From positions 1-48,940 of IMG/VR virus record IMGVR_UViG_3300044701_000487: 48,940 nucleotides of DNA, one strand, 5' to 3'. The notes beneath the pieces were generated by a model that was given only the letters and a program-made list of their open reading frames with translations, did not search any database and was not told the DNA's origin. Origin of the DNA: a virus. Position numbers and translations under genes: made by a program. Positions within the stretch are counted from its first letter, which is position 1. The number at the start of each line of letters is the position of its first letter. Positions 8,509 through 15,196 of the stretch are shown here, one piece after another.

Positions 8509-9447
8509 CCATGGCAAGACTTCAGCTCAAGCGTGGCCTGAAGGCCAACCTACCTACCACTGGGATGCTGGCTGGTGAGCCGCACGTCACTACAGACCGT
8601 GGCACGCTTCACGTCGCCACTGATGCCACCACCAAGCTGCCGGTGGTGCCTGCGATTGATGATCTCACCACGCTGGGCAGCGTCAGCGGTGCCGATGATC
8701 TGATCCTAATTCACGATGCCAGCGAGACCAGCGGGCAGAAAGAAAAGAAGATCACCTTTAACAGTTTTAAGTCCGCGCTGAACATCCCCGCTACAAGCAC
8801 CGACGAAAAAGTGGCTGTGGTGAGTGGCGGCACCGCTGGTTACATCTGGGGCACCGATGGCACTGATGGCGTGATCCGACTTAACAGCAGCTTGAGCTGG
8901 ACCAAGGATGCTGGCAATGGCTTTGTCACCATTGCGGTTGAAACCGTAGACGGCGGCACCTTCTGATATGCCACGGATAGCCAAGATCATCATCCGCAAC
9001 GGCACTGCAGCGCCGAGTGCTGGTGATTTTGACGTAGGCGAACCGGCGTGGGACAAGTCAAACGACAAGTTCTACATCAAGGACACTGCCGGCACGATGG
9101 TGCCGATCAACGCCGCCAACTACCAAGAGTTCACCAGCAGCGGCACTTGGACCAAGCCGGCTGGTGTGACGATGGTTTATGTGGAGTGTGTTGGCGGTGG
9201 TGGTGGCGGCGGTTCAGGGCGCCGTGGTGCTGCAGGGGCTGTGCGAACTGGCGGTGGCGGCGGCGCTGGCGCTCGATTCAGCTCACGCTGGTTTCCGGCA
9301 TCACTGGCAGGATCTACAGTGACGGTCACTGTTGGTGCCGGTGGGAGTGGAGGCGCAGCCATAACTACTAATGACACAAACGGAGCCAATGGCAGCAATG
9401 GAGGTTCATCATCATTTGGCAGCCTTGTTGTTGCAATGAGAGGCAAC
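8490..9447 (+). repeat. Long direct repeat, copy 1 (fibre module)
   Basis: This stretch aligns without any gap to 47983-48940, with a constant offset of 39493 nt. The window ends inside the second copy, so the true end is unknown. By eye the first 500 bases differ at many, mostly third-codon, positions. The last 250 bases differ at only a few positions. That uneven pattern suggests recent recombination or gene conversion in the 3' part. Confidence 0.9.
8511..8966 (+). CDS. Tail fibre or virion appendage protein, copy 1
   Basis: A 151-residue protein. The first 40 residues (MARLQLKRGLKANLPTTG, then GEPHVTTDRGTLHV) match the short N-terminal beta-bracelet seen on phage fibre and tropism proteins. 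The middle (ADDLILIHDASETSGQ, then KKITFNSFKSAL) is a module often seen in fibres, also in short form in the fibre at 46096-47259. It lacks a receptor-binding tip, so it may be a fibre base or adaptor for the next gene. A 95 percent-like protein is encoded at 48004-48459. Confidence 0.7.
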   Translation: MARLQLKRGLKANLPTTGMLAGEPHVTTDRGTLHVATDATTKLPVVPAIDDLTTLGSVSGADDLILIHDASETSGQKEKKITFNSFKSALNIPATSTDEKVAVVSGGTAGYIWGTDGTDGVIRLNSSLSWTKDAGNGFVTIAVETVDGGTF

Positions 9448-9933
9448 GCTGGCACTGGAGGTAGTACAACATCTGCCGCTGGTGGCGCTGTCGGCTATTA
9501 CGGAGTTCAAAACAACTACACCGGAGCTGCTGGCACTCAATCTGCAGGAAATGGCGGCAGCGGTGCTACTGGGCAAGCCAGCAATTTTGGCCCTGGAGGC
9601 GGTGCGCCCGGAGCTGGAATAACAAGCGGCAATACCGCTTCAACCGGGGTCGCCGGAGGCAAGGGGTTTGGTGAACTAGTTACTTCTGCTGCTGCAACTA
9701 GTAGTGGTGGTGGAGGTGCTGGCGGTGCTAACGCTGGCGATTCTGGTGGTACAGGAACACTGGGCGATGGCGGCGGTGGAGGCGCGGCAAGCAACACATC
9801 GGCTGCTGGTGCAGGTGGTAACGGTGCTTTCCCTGGTGGCGGTGCTGGCGGCGGCGGGGCCAGCTTGAATGGCTTTAACTCCGGCGCTGGTGGCAACGGC
9901 GGCGATGGTGTTGTCCGCGTATGGAGCTGGTGA
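8968..9933 (+). CDS. Glycine-rich tail fibre, likely receptor-binding protein, copy 1
   Basis: A 321-residue protein. Residues 1-50 resemble the fibre N-terminus in the gene before (KIIIRNGTAAPSAGDFDVGE). Residues 53-70 (EFTSSGTWTKPAGVTMVYVE) begin the common phage glycine-rich domain. From residue 73 to the end the chain is dominated by Gly-Gly-Gly-Ala/Ser/Asn runs, which fold in known phage adhesins as polyglycine-II-type bundles with exposed variable loops. It ends in the typical DGVVRVWSW strand. It would sit at the tail tip and recognise the host surface. A partial second copy starts at 48461. Confidence 0.75.
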   Translation: MPRIAKIIIRNGTAAPSAGDFDVGEPAWDKSNDKFYIKDTAGTMVPINAANYQEFTSSGTWTKPAGVTMVYVECVGGGGGGGSGRRGAAGAVRTGGGGGAGARFSSRWFPASLAGSTVTVTVGAGGSGGAAITTNDTNGANGSNGGSSSFGSLVVAMRGNAGTGGSTTSAAGGAVGYYGVQNNYTGAAGTQSAGNGGSGATGQASNFGPGGGAPGAGITSGNTASTGVAGGKGFGELVTSAAATSSGGGGAGGANAGDSGGTGTLGDGGGGGAASNTSAAGAGGNGAFPGGGAGGGGASLNGFNSGAGGNGGDGVVRVWSW

Positions 9934-10157
9934 TGATTTACGCAATTCTCGATAGCAACGGACGTTGCATCAATCGCATCCTTTGGGACGGCGCAAGCGA
10001 TTGGCAACCGCCTGAGGGCTGCACCGCTGTAGCTGATCCTGACAATCTGCATCCTGTGTACCAAGAGCCGCAACAGGAAACTGCACCGGACCCCTTGGCT
10101 ACGTTGACCGATGAACAAAAAACAGCATTATTAGCACTGCTGCAAGCGCAAAACTAA
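9933..10157 (+). CDS. Small fibre-associated protein, unknown function
   Basis: A 74-residue protein starting at ATG 9933, which overlaps the stop of the glycine-rich fibre (TGATG); an in-frame upstream ATG lies inside the fibre gene. The N-terminus MIYAILDSNGRCINRILWDG and the acidic DPDNLHPVYQEP middle resemble small proteins encoded just after phage fibre genes, some of which act as fibre assembly factors. The C-terminus is a short helix (TDEQKTALLALLQAQN). The function is a guess from position. Confidence 0.6.
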   Translation: MIYAILDSNGRCINRILWDGASDWQPPEGCTAVADPDNLHPVYQEPQQETAPDPLATLTDEQKTALLALLQAQN

Positions 10158-10208
10158 TGACCCAAAGCGCTTGCTAATCTGTAAAAAAGGTCGGCTGTAT
10201 GCCTCGCA

Positions 10209-10460
10209 ATGGAGCACCACGAAGAGGCGCTGATCACCGCCAAGCCACCTGAAAGCCCGTTCACCAAAATGGTGCCAGCCCTATTAACCGCTGCGGTGGT
10301 TGGCTTGGCTGGTCTGTTTATGCAGGTTGCCAAGCTGGATCAATCGGTTAATACGGTGGCTGCTGACATCCAGGAACTCAAAAACGACAGCAAGGAACGG
10401 TTATCGGATATTGAAGCTCGCGTTAGGACTTTGGAAATGACAGTTGGACGACCAAGATAG
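10209..10460 (+). CDS. XhlA/holin-associated membrane protein
   Basis: An 83-residue protein with one membrane segment at about residues 18-40 (MVPALLTAAVVGLAGLFMQV), then a coiled coil rich in Asp/Glu/Lys (TVAADIQELKNDSKERLSDI). This layout resembles XhlA-like proteins that assist holins, and Rz/spanin-like bitopic proteins. It lies between the fibre genes and the holin-like and endolysin genes, which supports a lysis role. The 51-nt gap before it has no obvious terminator. Confidence 0.6.
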   Translation: MEHHEEALITAKPPESPFTKMVPALLTAAVVGLAGLFMQVAKLDQSVNTVAADIQELKNDSKERLSDIEARVRTLEMTVGRPR

Positions 10461-10492
10461 AACCGTAAACTGAATTCACTTGCGAAGCCATC

Positions 10493-10633
10493 ATGGACTT
10501 CCTTCATCACCCTGCTTTCTGGATCATCATCGCTGCAGCCAGTGAAGTGATTGCGTTGTCGCCGCTCAAGGACAACAGCATCATTCAATTGGTGTTCCAT
10601 GTGCTGCGTTCGATCAAGGGAAAAAAGATCTAG
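10493..10633 (+). CDS. Holin-like small membrane protein (zero-frame product)
   Basis: A 46-residue protein too short for ordinary gene callers. It has a hydrophobic helix at residues 8-22 (AFWIIIAAASEVIAL), a short polar turn (SPLKDN), a second amphipathic helix (SIIQLVFHVLRSI) and a basic tail. It resembles small putative holins of cyanophages next to endolysin genes. The gene ends at TAG directly after A-AAA-AAG (10621-10627), a classic -1 slippery sequence. The -1 frame stays open for 80 more codons (see next entry). The short form could be the holin and the long form a regulator or fused product. Confidence 0.65.
   Translation: MDFLHHPAFWIIIAAASEVIALSPLKDNSIIQLVFHVLRSIKGKKI
10621..10627 (+). 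promoter_or_regulatory. Candidate -1 ribosomal frameshift site A-AAA-AAG
   Basis: The heptamer AAAAAAG lies in the right codon phase (A-AAA-AAG) for tandem -1 slippage, as in E. coli dnaX, and one codon before the zero-frame stop. A purine-rich AAGGG sits immediately upstream. I did not find a strong downstream hairpin. Confidence 0.5.
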
Positions 10634-10869
10634 GCAAAACTTGGGAACAGGCCATACGGGAGTGGTGGTTTGAACTGCTGCTCCCTAGCAAGCTCGATCA
10701 GGCTGAGAAGGAATGGCACGCAACGCAGCCACCAGCTATTGAGCCGCCAGTGGTGATTGAGCATCCCATTGATCCTGAACTGCAAACTGGCGACAGTCGC
10801 CTCCTTGGTGGGGCAATGAGCATTCACGCCCCTTGGAGCAATGACGCAAAACAAGATCCGCCTGCTTGA
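10627..10869 (+). CDS. -1 frame extension of the holin-like gene (possible frameshift product)
   Basis: This frame has no ATG near its beginning. A -1 slip at A-AAA-AAG (10621-10627) joins it to the preceding gene, giving a protein of about 125 residues. The joined sequence reads naturally (RSIKGKKDLGKTWEQAIREW), followed by a helical segment (WFELLLPSKLDQAEKEW), a proline-rich stretch and an acidic tail. The composition looks coding. It ends inside the first codons of the endolysin gene. Either this is programmed frameshifting, or a single ancestral gene was broken by loss of one A from the run. Confidence 0.55.
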   Translation, partial: DLGKTWEQAIREWWFELLLPSKLDQAEKEWHATQPPAIEPPVVIEHPIDPELQTGDSRLLGGAMSIHAPWSNDAKQDPPA

Positions 10870-11887
10870 CCTGTTCAAGTACTACAAGGCATTGCCGCAT
10901 CAAATGGCGGCCTTGACGGAGCTGGAAGCTGCGATTAACAAGGCCAATCCGCACATTCTTGGCCGTGATCAGGCATGGTTTCAAACTTGGAGCCAGTCGG
11001 GTAAGCAAGAAGATGATTTACAGCCTGCTGTTGAGCTGATTAAAAAGTTTGAAGGTTGCAGGCTTGAGGCTTATTTGTGCCCTGTTGGTGTGTGGACAAT
11101 TGGCTATGGCCATACAGGCCCAAACGTCAAAGCTGGGCTGAAGATCACGCAACTTGATGCTGAGGCGCTGTTGCTGTCTGATATTGAACGTTTTGCCCGT
11201 GCTGTTGATACGTGGATCAAAGTTGGTCTGACGAATAATCAGCGTTGCGCGTTGATCAGCTTTACGTTCAATGTTGGCATTGGTGCTCTGCAGGAAAGCA
11301 CGCTGCGTAAGCGGCTAAACAACGGCGAAGATCCGGTCAAGGTGGCCATGGAAGAACTGCCAAGGTGGAACAAAGGCGATGGCAAGATCCTTGAGGGTTT
11401 AGTGCGTCGTCGTCGCGCTGAAGTTGAGTTGTTTTGCCATGGCGTTAAGCCAGTCAGCAATGACGTAAAACTGACGCCTGATAAGCCGTTTGATTTTCGC
11501 GTTACGCCACACATCAAATATGGCGAGCTTGCATTGAATCAAGAGGCCAGAAGGTTTGATAAACAGCATCAGTGCGATACAGCGGTTGTGCTTTGCAACT
11601 TCCTTGAACGGGCACGTACTGCGTTTGGTGGCAAGCCAATCATCATCACGAGTGGATATCGCCCAAAATCCATAAATCAAGCCGTAGGAGGATCATCACG
11701 CAGTGAGCATCTTTACGACGCGCCTGATACTGGCGCCGTTGATTTTTACTTGGAAGGTGTAAACATTTACGACCTGCAGGAATGGTGCAAGGTTCACTGG
11801 CCTTTCAGCTTGGGACTGGGCGCATCAAAAGGTTTTCAACACATCGGAATCCGCCCCGGACGGCCTAAAGTCCAGTGGGTTTATTAG
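10841..11887 (+). CDS. Two-domain endolysin: GH24 lysozyme plus M15 peptidase
   Basis: A 348-residue cell-wall hydrolase. Residues 1-58 are a helical lead domain. Residues 62-200 are a GH24 muramidase with the E-8aa-(D/C)-5aa-T triad as E71, C80 and T86; Cys at the middle place is tolerated in this family. Residues 215-348 are an M15-type zinc D,D- or L,D-peptidase with SGYRP (271-275) and probable zinc ligands H290, D301 and H334 (FQHIGIR). Together these would cut both glycan and peptide bonds of peptidoglycan. There is no signal peptide, so release needs the upstream holin. The start overlaps the frameshift extension of the holin-like gene. Confidence 0.92.
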   Translation: MTQNKIRLLDLFKYYKALPHQMAALTELEAAINKANPHILGRDQAWFQTWSQSGKQEDDLQPAVELIKKFEGCRLEAYLCPVGVWTIGYGHTGPNVKAGLKITQLDAEALLLSDIERFARAVDTWIKVGLTNNQRCALISFTFNVGIGALQESTLRKRLNNGEDPVKVAMEELPRWNKGDGKILEGLVRRRRAEVELFCHGVKPVSNDVKLTPDKPFDFRVTPHIKYGELALNQEARRFDKQHQCDTAVVLCNFLERARTAFGGKPIIITSGYRPKSINQAVGGSSRSEHLYDAPDTGAVDFYLEGVNIYDLQEWCKVHWPFSLGLGASKGFQHIGIRPGRPKVQWVY

Positions 11888-11893
11888 TGACTC

Positions 11894-12445
11894 GTGCTGC
11901 TGCCTGATTCTGAGATCCGTGCCTTGTGCCAGTCTCACGCTCTGATTCATCCCTTCAATCCTGATCGCCTGAACCCTGCCAGCTACGACGTGGCGCTGGG
12001 CGACAACATCATGATTGAGGTTGCTGAAACCCCCGAGCTGATCAGGCACAGCATTAAGACGCACACCAAGGAGGATCCGTACTGGCTGCAGCCTGGTGAA
12101 TTTATCCTTGCCGAAACCGAGGAGATTTTTAATCTGCCCGACAGCCCTGCAATTGCGTCTCAGTTTGTACTCAAGTCAAGCCGCGCACGTTCCGGCATTC
12201 AACATATGTTGGCCGGATTTTGTGACCCTGGCTGGCACGGCAGCAGGCTGACGCTTGAATTGAAGAACGTTCGTCAGAAGCATCGTGTTGGCATCTGGCC
12301 CGGACTGCTGATCGGGCAAATGGTCTTTATGCCATTAAGCGAAGATCCCGAGCGGTCTTATGCCGAGGTTGGCCATTACAACAAACATGAAACCGTAATG
12401 CCATCTTGGGAAACTTTTAACACTCCGGCTAAGCCGCTTAGCTAG
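11894..12445 (+). CDS. dCTP deaminase / dUTPase-fold enzyme
   Basis: A 183-residue protein starting at GTG. It has the trimeric Dcd/dUTPase fold signature: NPASYDVALGDN (27-38), LKSSRARSG (93-101) for phosphate and base contacts, and DPGWHGSRLTLELKN (111-125) with E122 at the position of the catalytic Glu of dCTP deaminase. RPG-like WPGLLIGQMVF follows. It would convert dCTP to dUTP, or directly to dUMP, to supply dTTP during phage replication or limit uracil in DNA. It lies downstream of the endolysin on the same transcript and is closed by the terminator at 12473. Confidence 0.85.
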   Translation: MLLPDSEIRALCQSHALIHPFNPDRLNPASYDVALGDNIMIEVAETPELIRHSIKTHTKEDPYWLQPGEFILAETEEIFNLPDSPAIASQFVLKSSRARSGIQHMLAGFCDPGWHGSRLTLELKNVRQKHRVGIWPGLLIGQMVFMPLSEDPERSYAEVGHYNKHETVMPSWETFNTPAKPLS

Positions 12446-12472
12446 GCTCAGGCAGGAGAGACAAGGATCCTG

Positions 12473-12506
12473 ACCGTCTAGTTGGTGAGCTAGGCGGTTT
12501 TTTATT
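12473..12506 (+). terminator. Rho-independent terminator of the lysis/dCTP deaminase transcript
   Basis: A 9-bp stem (ACCGTCTAG at 12473-12481 with CTAGGCGGT at 12490-12498, one G-T pair), an 8-nt loop and a run of six T followed by ATT. It lies 27 nt after the dCTP deaminase-like stop and separates the rightward late genes from the leftward early block. Confidence 0.88.
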
Positions 12507-12508
12507 GT

Positions 12509-12679
12509 CTAGTGATCCGGTCCCTGTTCGTGCCGCATTTCATTTGGTAGATCAGGGTTTTGCAGGAAGTGAACGGAGAATTCGTCGTATCCGCGTTGAT
12601 GTGCCCATAACTGAACGGCGCCGATTGTTTTGAAGGGGCCGACGCGTGTTCTGTCTGGCAGTTTGATGTAATAGTTCAT
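12509..12679 (-). CDS. Small hypothetical protein
   Basis: A 56-residue reading frame (MNYYIKLPDRTRVGPFKTIG at the N-terminus, then a helical VQLWAHQRGYDEF and an acidic, Asp/Pro-rich C-terminus). Amino-acid composition is protein-like. It would be the last gene of the leftward early block and is convergent with the dCTP deaminase-like gene, with the terminator in the 60-nt gap. I do not recognise the family. It is short and lacks a clear ribosome binding site. Confidence 0.5.
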   Translation of the reverse strand: MNYYIKLPDRTRVGPFKTIGAVQLWAHQRGYDEFSVHFLQNPDLPNEMRHEQGPDH

Positions 12680-12723
12680 GTCGGTGGTCTTCGCTACCGT
12701 TTAGGCAAGTCAGTGGCGGCCTT

Positions 12724-13035
12724 GTGGTTGATCACATTGATGGCACCGAGCTTGTTAGAAAACGTGATGCCAAGCGGCGTTTCAGGGACCAGATACTGTT
12801 GCACTTTAATTATCACTGCGCATATTGTTTTGAGCCCTTAGGGCGATCACCGACGCTTGACCATGTGATCCCAAAAATCAAGGGTGGTACAAGCAACATG
12901 AATAATCTTGTGGCGTGCTGTTTTGGCTGCAATATGTCAAAAGGGCATAAAGATTGGCGTGTTTGGTACAGAAGTTTGCCTTTTTGGTCGGAGATTGGAG
13001 AGGCAAGGATATTGGATTGGATTAGTCAGGATTAG
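12724..13035 (+). CDS. HNH endonuclease
   Basis: A 103-residue protein starting at GTG. A complete HNH module spans residues 30-80: CAYC zinc pair, LDHVIPKIKGG (DH dyad with catalytic His), SNMNNLVACCFGCNMSKG (Asn and second CxxC) and a closing KDW. It would cut DNA in a metal-dependent way. It is the only rightward gene of any size at this end of the leftward early block and overlaps the next leftward gene end by 4 nt. That isolated placement is typical of free-standing homing-type HNH genes, although HNH proteins can also assist packaging. Confidence 0.82.
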   Translation: MVDHIDGTELVRKRDAKRRFRDQILLHFNYHCAYCFEPLGRSPTLDHVIPKIKGGTSNMNNLVACCFGCNMSKGHKDWRVWYRSLPFWSEIGEARILDWISQD

Positions 13036-13205
13036 CCGGCGGTCATTTGGTGAAGGTAAATCTCAGCTTGCCAAAGGTCTGAGCTGTAGCGGCACATTCC
13101 TTGATAGCAAGTGCGGTAGTACATTTCACCGCCTCCTGCGGGCTCTAAAACTTCGATATAACTTCCGCCTTCAAATTCCGTCTTGCTCAACACGGTCGGT
13201 TCCAT
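13032..13205 (-). CDS. Small hypothetical protein
   Basis: A 57-residue protein using ATG 13205; the open frame extends upstream but that part overlaps the neighbour. The sequence MEPTVLSKTEFEGGSYIEVL then EMYYRTCYQGMCRYSSDLW has an alternating beta pattern with two cysteines. It overlaps the end of the upstream gene by 35 nt, in line with the tight packing of this operon. The family is not recognised. Confidence 0.5.
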   Translation of the reverse strand: MEPTVLSKTEFEGGSYIEVLEPAGGGEMYYRTCYQGMCRYSSDLWQAEIYLHQMTAG

Positions 13206-13557
13206 CGTTATACAAGTGGCATTGATCTGCGAACTTACCGTAGGCGCTTTGCTTGGCTTCGGGGAACTCAAATTCGCAGCCGTTACCTCCGTTGTTGACG
13301 CGCAACACACTCCAGTGCCTGCAATCCCAGCAGGTCAAGTGCCCGCGTGGTTCCGGGTCAAGCGACTGATAAGTTTGGCCTTTTTTAATGCTTTGGTAGA
13401 TATTGTGAGCCCGAATAAAGGCGGTTTTTAGGTGTGTCGTTTGAAGATCAATAACAACCGTTGCGCCGCCTTGTTTGGGTAGTTTGACTTTGGCACGCCA
13501 ATTTTCAACGAGCGTTCGCCGTTCTAAAACAACTCTGCCGTTGAATAAATTGATCAT
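13171..13557 (-). CDS. Hypothetical protein with C-terminal Cys cluster
   Basis: A 128-residue protein; ATG 13557 is preferred over an upstream TTG because it follows the previous stop by one base (TGACATG). The N-terminal half is a beta-rich domain (RVVLERRTLVENWRAKVKLP, then ATVVIDLQTTHLKTAF). The C-terminal half has CWDCRHW, a distant Cys, then FPEA and FADQC, which looks like a small zinc-binding module. A similar Cys-FPEA-FA-C arrangement closes the gene at 14378-14710. Function unknown; it may bind nucleic acid. Confidence 0.65.
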   Translation of the reverse strand: MINLFNGRVVLERRTLVENWRAKVKLPKQGGATVVIDLQTTHLKTAFIRAHNIYQSIKKGQTYQSLDPEPRGHLTCWDCRHWSVLRVNNGGNGCEFEFPEAKQSAYGKFADQCHLYNDGTDRVEQDGI

Positions 13558-13558
13558 G

Positions 13559-13792
13559 TCATTCGTCTTCGCCAAAGGAAGGCATATGGAAGAGCCGCTC
13601 TAGTTCAAAGTGATCTGGCGGCATTTCATCCGGTGCTTGACCTTCCTGGAACGGGTCATTGAGATCCCGAATGATGTAGGTGACTGGCGTATGGCGAAGA
13701 CGCACCTGAAGCGTGCCCACCCGAGGACTTTTGGCTAAGACCCTAAAACACCAGTTCTCAAACCAGTTCAAGAAAGGAACTTTGATAGCCAT
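13559..13792 (-). CDS. Small hypothetical protein
   Basis: A 77-residue protein: a hydrophobic-aromatic N-terminus (MAIKVPFLNWFENWCFRVLA), a basic beta segment (VGTLQVRLRHTPVTYIIRDL) and an acidic C-terminus (ELERLFHMPSFGEDE). It is preceded by a 3-nt gap after the upstream gene. It is part of the leftward early operon and no family was recognised. Confidence 0.6.
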   Translation of the reverse strand: MAIKVPFLNWFENWCFRVLAKSPRVGTLQVRLRHTPVTYIIRDLNDPFQEGQAPDEMPPDHFELERLFHMPSFGEDE

Positions 13793-13795
13793 AGT

Positions 13796-14062
13796 TCAAG
13801 CCTTCGGTGGCATCAGTTGTGCGATCAGAAGGGTGATAGCAGCATCAGCGTACCGATAACCCAGCTCGCTGTCAGCACAACCAACAGCACGGATGAGATC
13901 AGAACGCAGAACGCTGTAATCAAGGTCACGTAGGTTGCTGCCGACTTCGTGTGAAAACTCATCCCAAAGGCCGGTGTAAGTGCCGTCAGTGCGGCCTGCG
14001 CGTTCGTAGATCACGTCCATGAAATCGGCGCGTCGTTGATCCAGTTCAGTGGCGGTCAGCAT
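13796..14062 (-). CDS. Hypothetical protein
   Basis: An 88-residue protein from ATG 14062 (MLTATELDQRRADFMDVIYE); the longer open frame upstream lies over the neighbour and looks non-coding. It is mostly helical, with a Tyr/Asp-rich centre (GTYTGLWDEFSHEVGSNLRD) and a hydrophobic C-terminal helix (ADAAITLLIAQLM). It overlaps the end of the next upstream gene by 17 nt. Family unknown. Confidence 0.55.
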   Translation of the reverse strand: MLTATELDQRRADFMDVIYERAGRTDGTYTGLWDEFSHEVGSNLRDLDYSVLRSDLIRAVGCADSELGYRYADAAITLLIAQLMPPKA

Positions 14063-14243
14063 AGTTTTGAGCGATTGCAAGGGCTTCGGAACGAGTGTCG
14101 CAGAGCGGCCCGTACCAGACTGAAGTGCCATCCCAGCACCAAGGCTGAAAGGCAGACATGACACCGTAACCAACCCAGTCAGCTCCGTAACAGTGATGTT
14201 TGGGGCTGTCATATCGGCTGGCTTCAGCTTTGATCGGTGCCAT
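14046..14243 (-). CDS. Small hypothetical protein
   Basis: A 65-residue aromatic-rich protein (YDSPKHHCYGADWVGYG and FQPWCWDGTSVWYGPLCDTR, then a C-terminal helix EALAIAQNYADRH). Strand-strand-helix patterning recalls small DUF-type phage proteins that put a bulky aromatic core next to a helix. It overlaps both neighbours by about 20 nt. Confidence 0.55.
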   Translation of the reverse strand: MAPIKAEASRYDSPKHHCYGADWVGYGVMSAFQPWCWDGTSVWYGPLCDTRSEALAIAQNYADRH

Positions 14244-14424
14244 TGGCTATCGGGCAGTTTGCCGTTTGATAGCGGATGAATGGCTGCAGCGCAGCGTACA
14301 TACGGGCACAGTCGTCAATCGTGTGATTGTTGAACCGTGGCGCCCAGTATTCCGCTAGGCATTCCTTGAGGATGCGTTCAATTTCCGCGGTAGAGATCGC
14401 AGATGGCGGCGAAGGAGGGTTCAT
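14224..14424 (-). CDS. Small hypothetical protein
   Basis: A 66-residue protein with a Pro/Ser-rich start, then helices ISTAEIERILKECLAEYWA and HTIDDCARMYAALQPFIRY and a Cys/Asn-rich tail. It overlaps the HTH gene upstream by 47 nt, which is long for this operon, so the start may lie slightly downstream. No family recognised. Confidence 0.5.
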   Translation of the reverse strand: MNPPSPPSAISTAEIERILKECLAEYWAPRFNNHTIDDCARMYAALQPFIRYQTANCPIANGTDQS

Positions 14425-14710
14425 CTATTGCTTCTGGGAAGCCGTAGGAACATTCGCCGTGCTTGAACTCAAGGCAGTTTGAACAGTGCTTGATTTTTTT
14501 GATGTATTCAGGTCGCACTGACTCCTTGACGCGTATTGGGATGCGTGGGATTTCAGGTGCAACTTCTGTCCAAGCTTTGCCATTGCGAATAAGAGAAATC
14601 GCCTGCCGTGTGACATTGAACTGAGCAGCGAGGGCGCTGTTGTTATCAGTTGATTGGAGGATGTAGACCACATCAGCAGGCGTGAGCTTGGTGCTGTTAA
14701 CGCGGGCCAT
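14378..14710 (-). CDS. HTH DNA-binding protein with C-terminal Cys cluster
   Basis: A 110-residue protein. Residues 10-47 form an HTH (LTPADVVYILQSTDN then SALAAQFNVTRQAISLIRNG), with a second helix of the homeodomain/recombinase-like type. The C-terminal part has CSNCLEFKHGEC, then FPEA and FAAIC, a likely small zinc-binding module shared in layout with the gene at 13171-13557. It may be an early-gene regulator. It overlaps its upstream neighbour by 14 nt. Confidence 0.7.
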   Translation of the reverse strand: MARVNSTKLTPADVVYILQSTDNNSALAAQFNVTRQAISLIRNGKAWTEVAPEIPRIPIRVKESVRPEYIKKIKHCSNCLEFKHGECSYGFPEAIDEPSFAAICDLYRGN

Positions 14711-14900
14711 TCAAGCTGGGTAGTTTTACTTCGCTGTGTTTGTCTGGGGTGATCCAACGAAGATCGTTGTAAACCGGCCCCCATGTTTCAAACGCTAGCT
14801 GTTTGGCTTCTGTAAGGCCGCAAGCTACCACCCAGTCATAAACGTTGATAGATGGGATGGCGAAGTAAAAACGGCGTGGCTGTGGTTGCAATTCAGTCAT
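14697..14900 (-). CDS. Small hypothetical protein
   Basis: A 67-residue protein (RRFYFAIPSINVYDWVVACG, then a helix TEAKQLAFETWGPVYNDLRW). The pattern beta strand, aromatic loop, helix resembles the product of 14046-14243, so both may be members of one small-protein fold class. ATGA-type overlap with the upstream gene end indicates coupled translation. Confidence 0.6.
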   Translation of the reverse strand: MTELQPQPRRFYFAIPSINVYDWVVACGLTEAKQLAFETWGPVYNDLRWITPDKHSEVKLPSLNGPR

Positions 14901-15196
14901 CGTGATTCAATAGGACGCTTGGACAGATAAAGCTGGGAGATTTGATAGGTGGCGCCGGTAGCAAAGTTCTGGACGTAGTAAGTAGGCCAAGAGCAGCCTT
15001 CTACCTTGCCGGTGATTGTGGCTTCAACTTGGGGCCAGCCACGGACGTAACAAGGCATTCCGATGTTGAAACGCCATAGATCACGTTCAGCCCTGACGCC
15101 ACGAGAATTGGGCGACATTTTGTAGGTCTTTTGGCCTGTTGGGATGACAGGTGCGACCATGCCCGAACATTGGGCGGTCAATACGACGAGACTCAT
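14897..15196 (-). CDS. Hypothetical protein
   Basis: A 99-residue protein. ATG 15196 overlaps the upstream stop (ATGA), but ATG 15118 is also possible. From residue 38 there is an SH3-like beta pattern (RFNIGMPCYVRGWPQVEATI, TGKVEGCSWPTYYVQNFATG, TYQISQLYLSKR), which is common in small nucleic-acid or peptide-binding domains. Function unknown. Confidence 0.6.
   Translation of the reverse strand: MSLVVLTAQCSGMVAPVIPTGQKTYKMSPNSRGVRAERDLWRFNIGMPCYVRGWPQVEATITGKVEGCSWPTYYVQNFATGATYQISQLYLSKRPIESR

Noticed and set aside
8968-9933. Diversity-generating retroelement target in the fibre gene
   Set aside because: The fibre is repetitive and variable-looking, but no reverse transcriptase, template repeat or C-type lectin fold is present in the window.
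9537-10118. Leftward proline-rich open frame opposite the glycine-rich fibre
   Set aside because: Poly-proline is simply the complement of glycine codons.
10165-10185. Shared CTAATCTGTA before 10209 and at 47392 as a late promoter motif
   Set aside because: Only two copies, no convincing -35, and different distances to the next gene.
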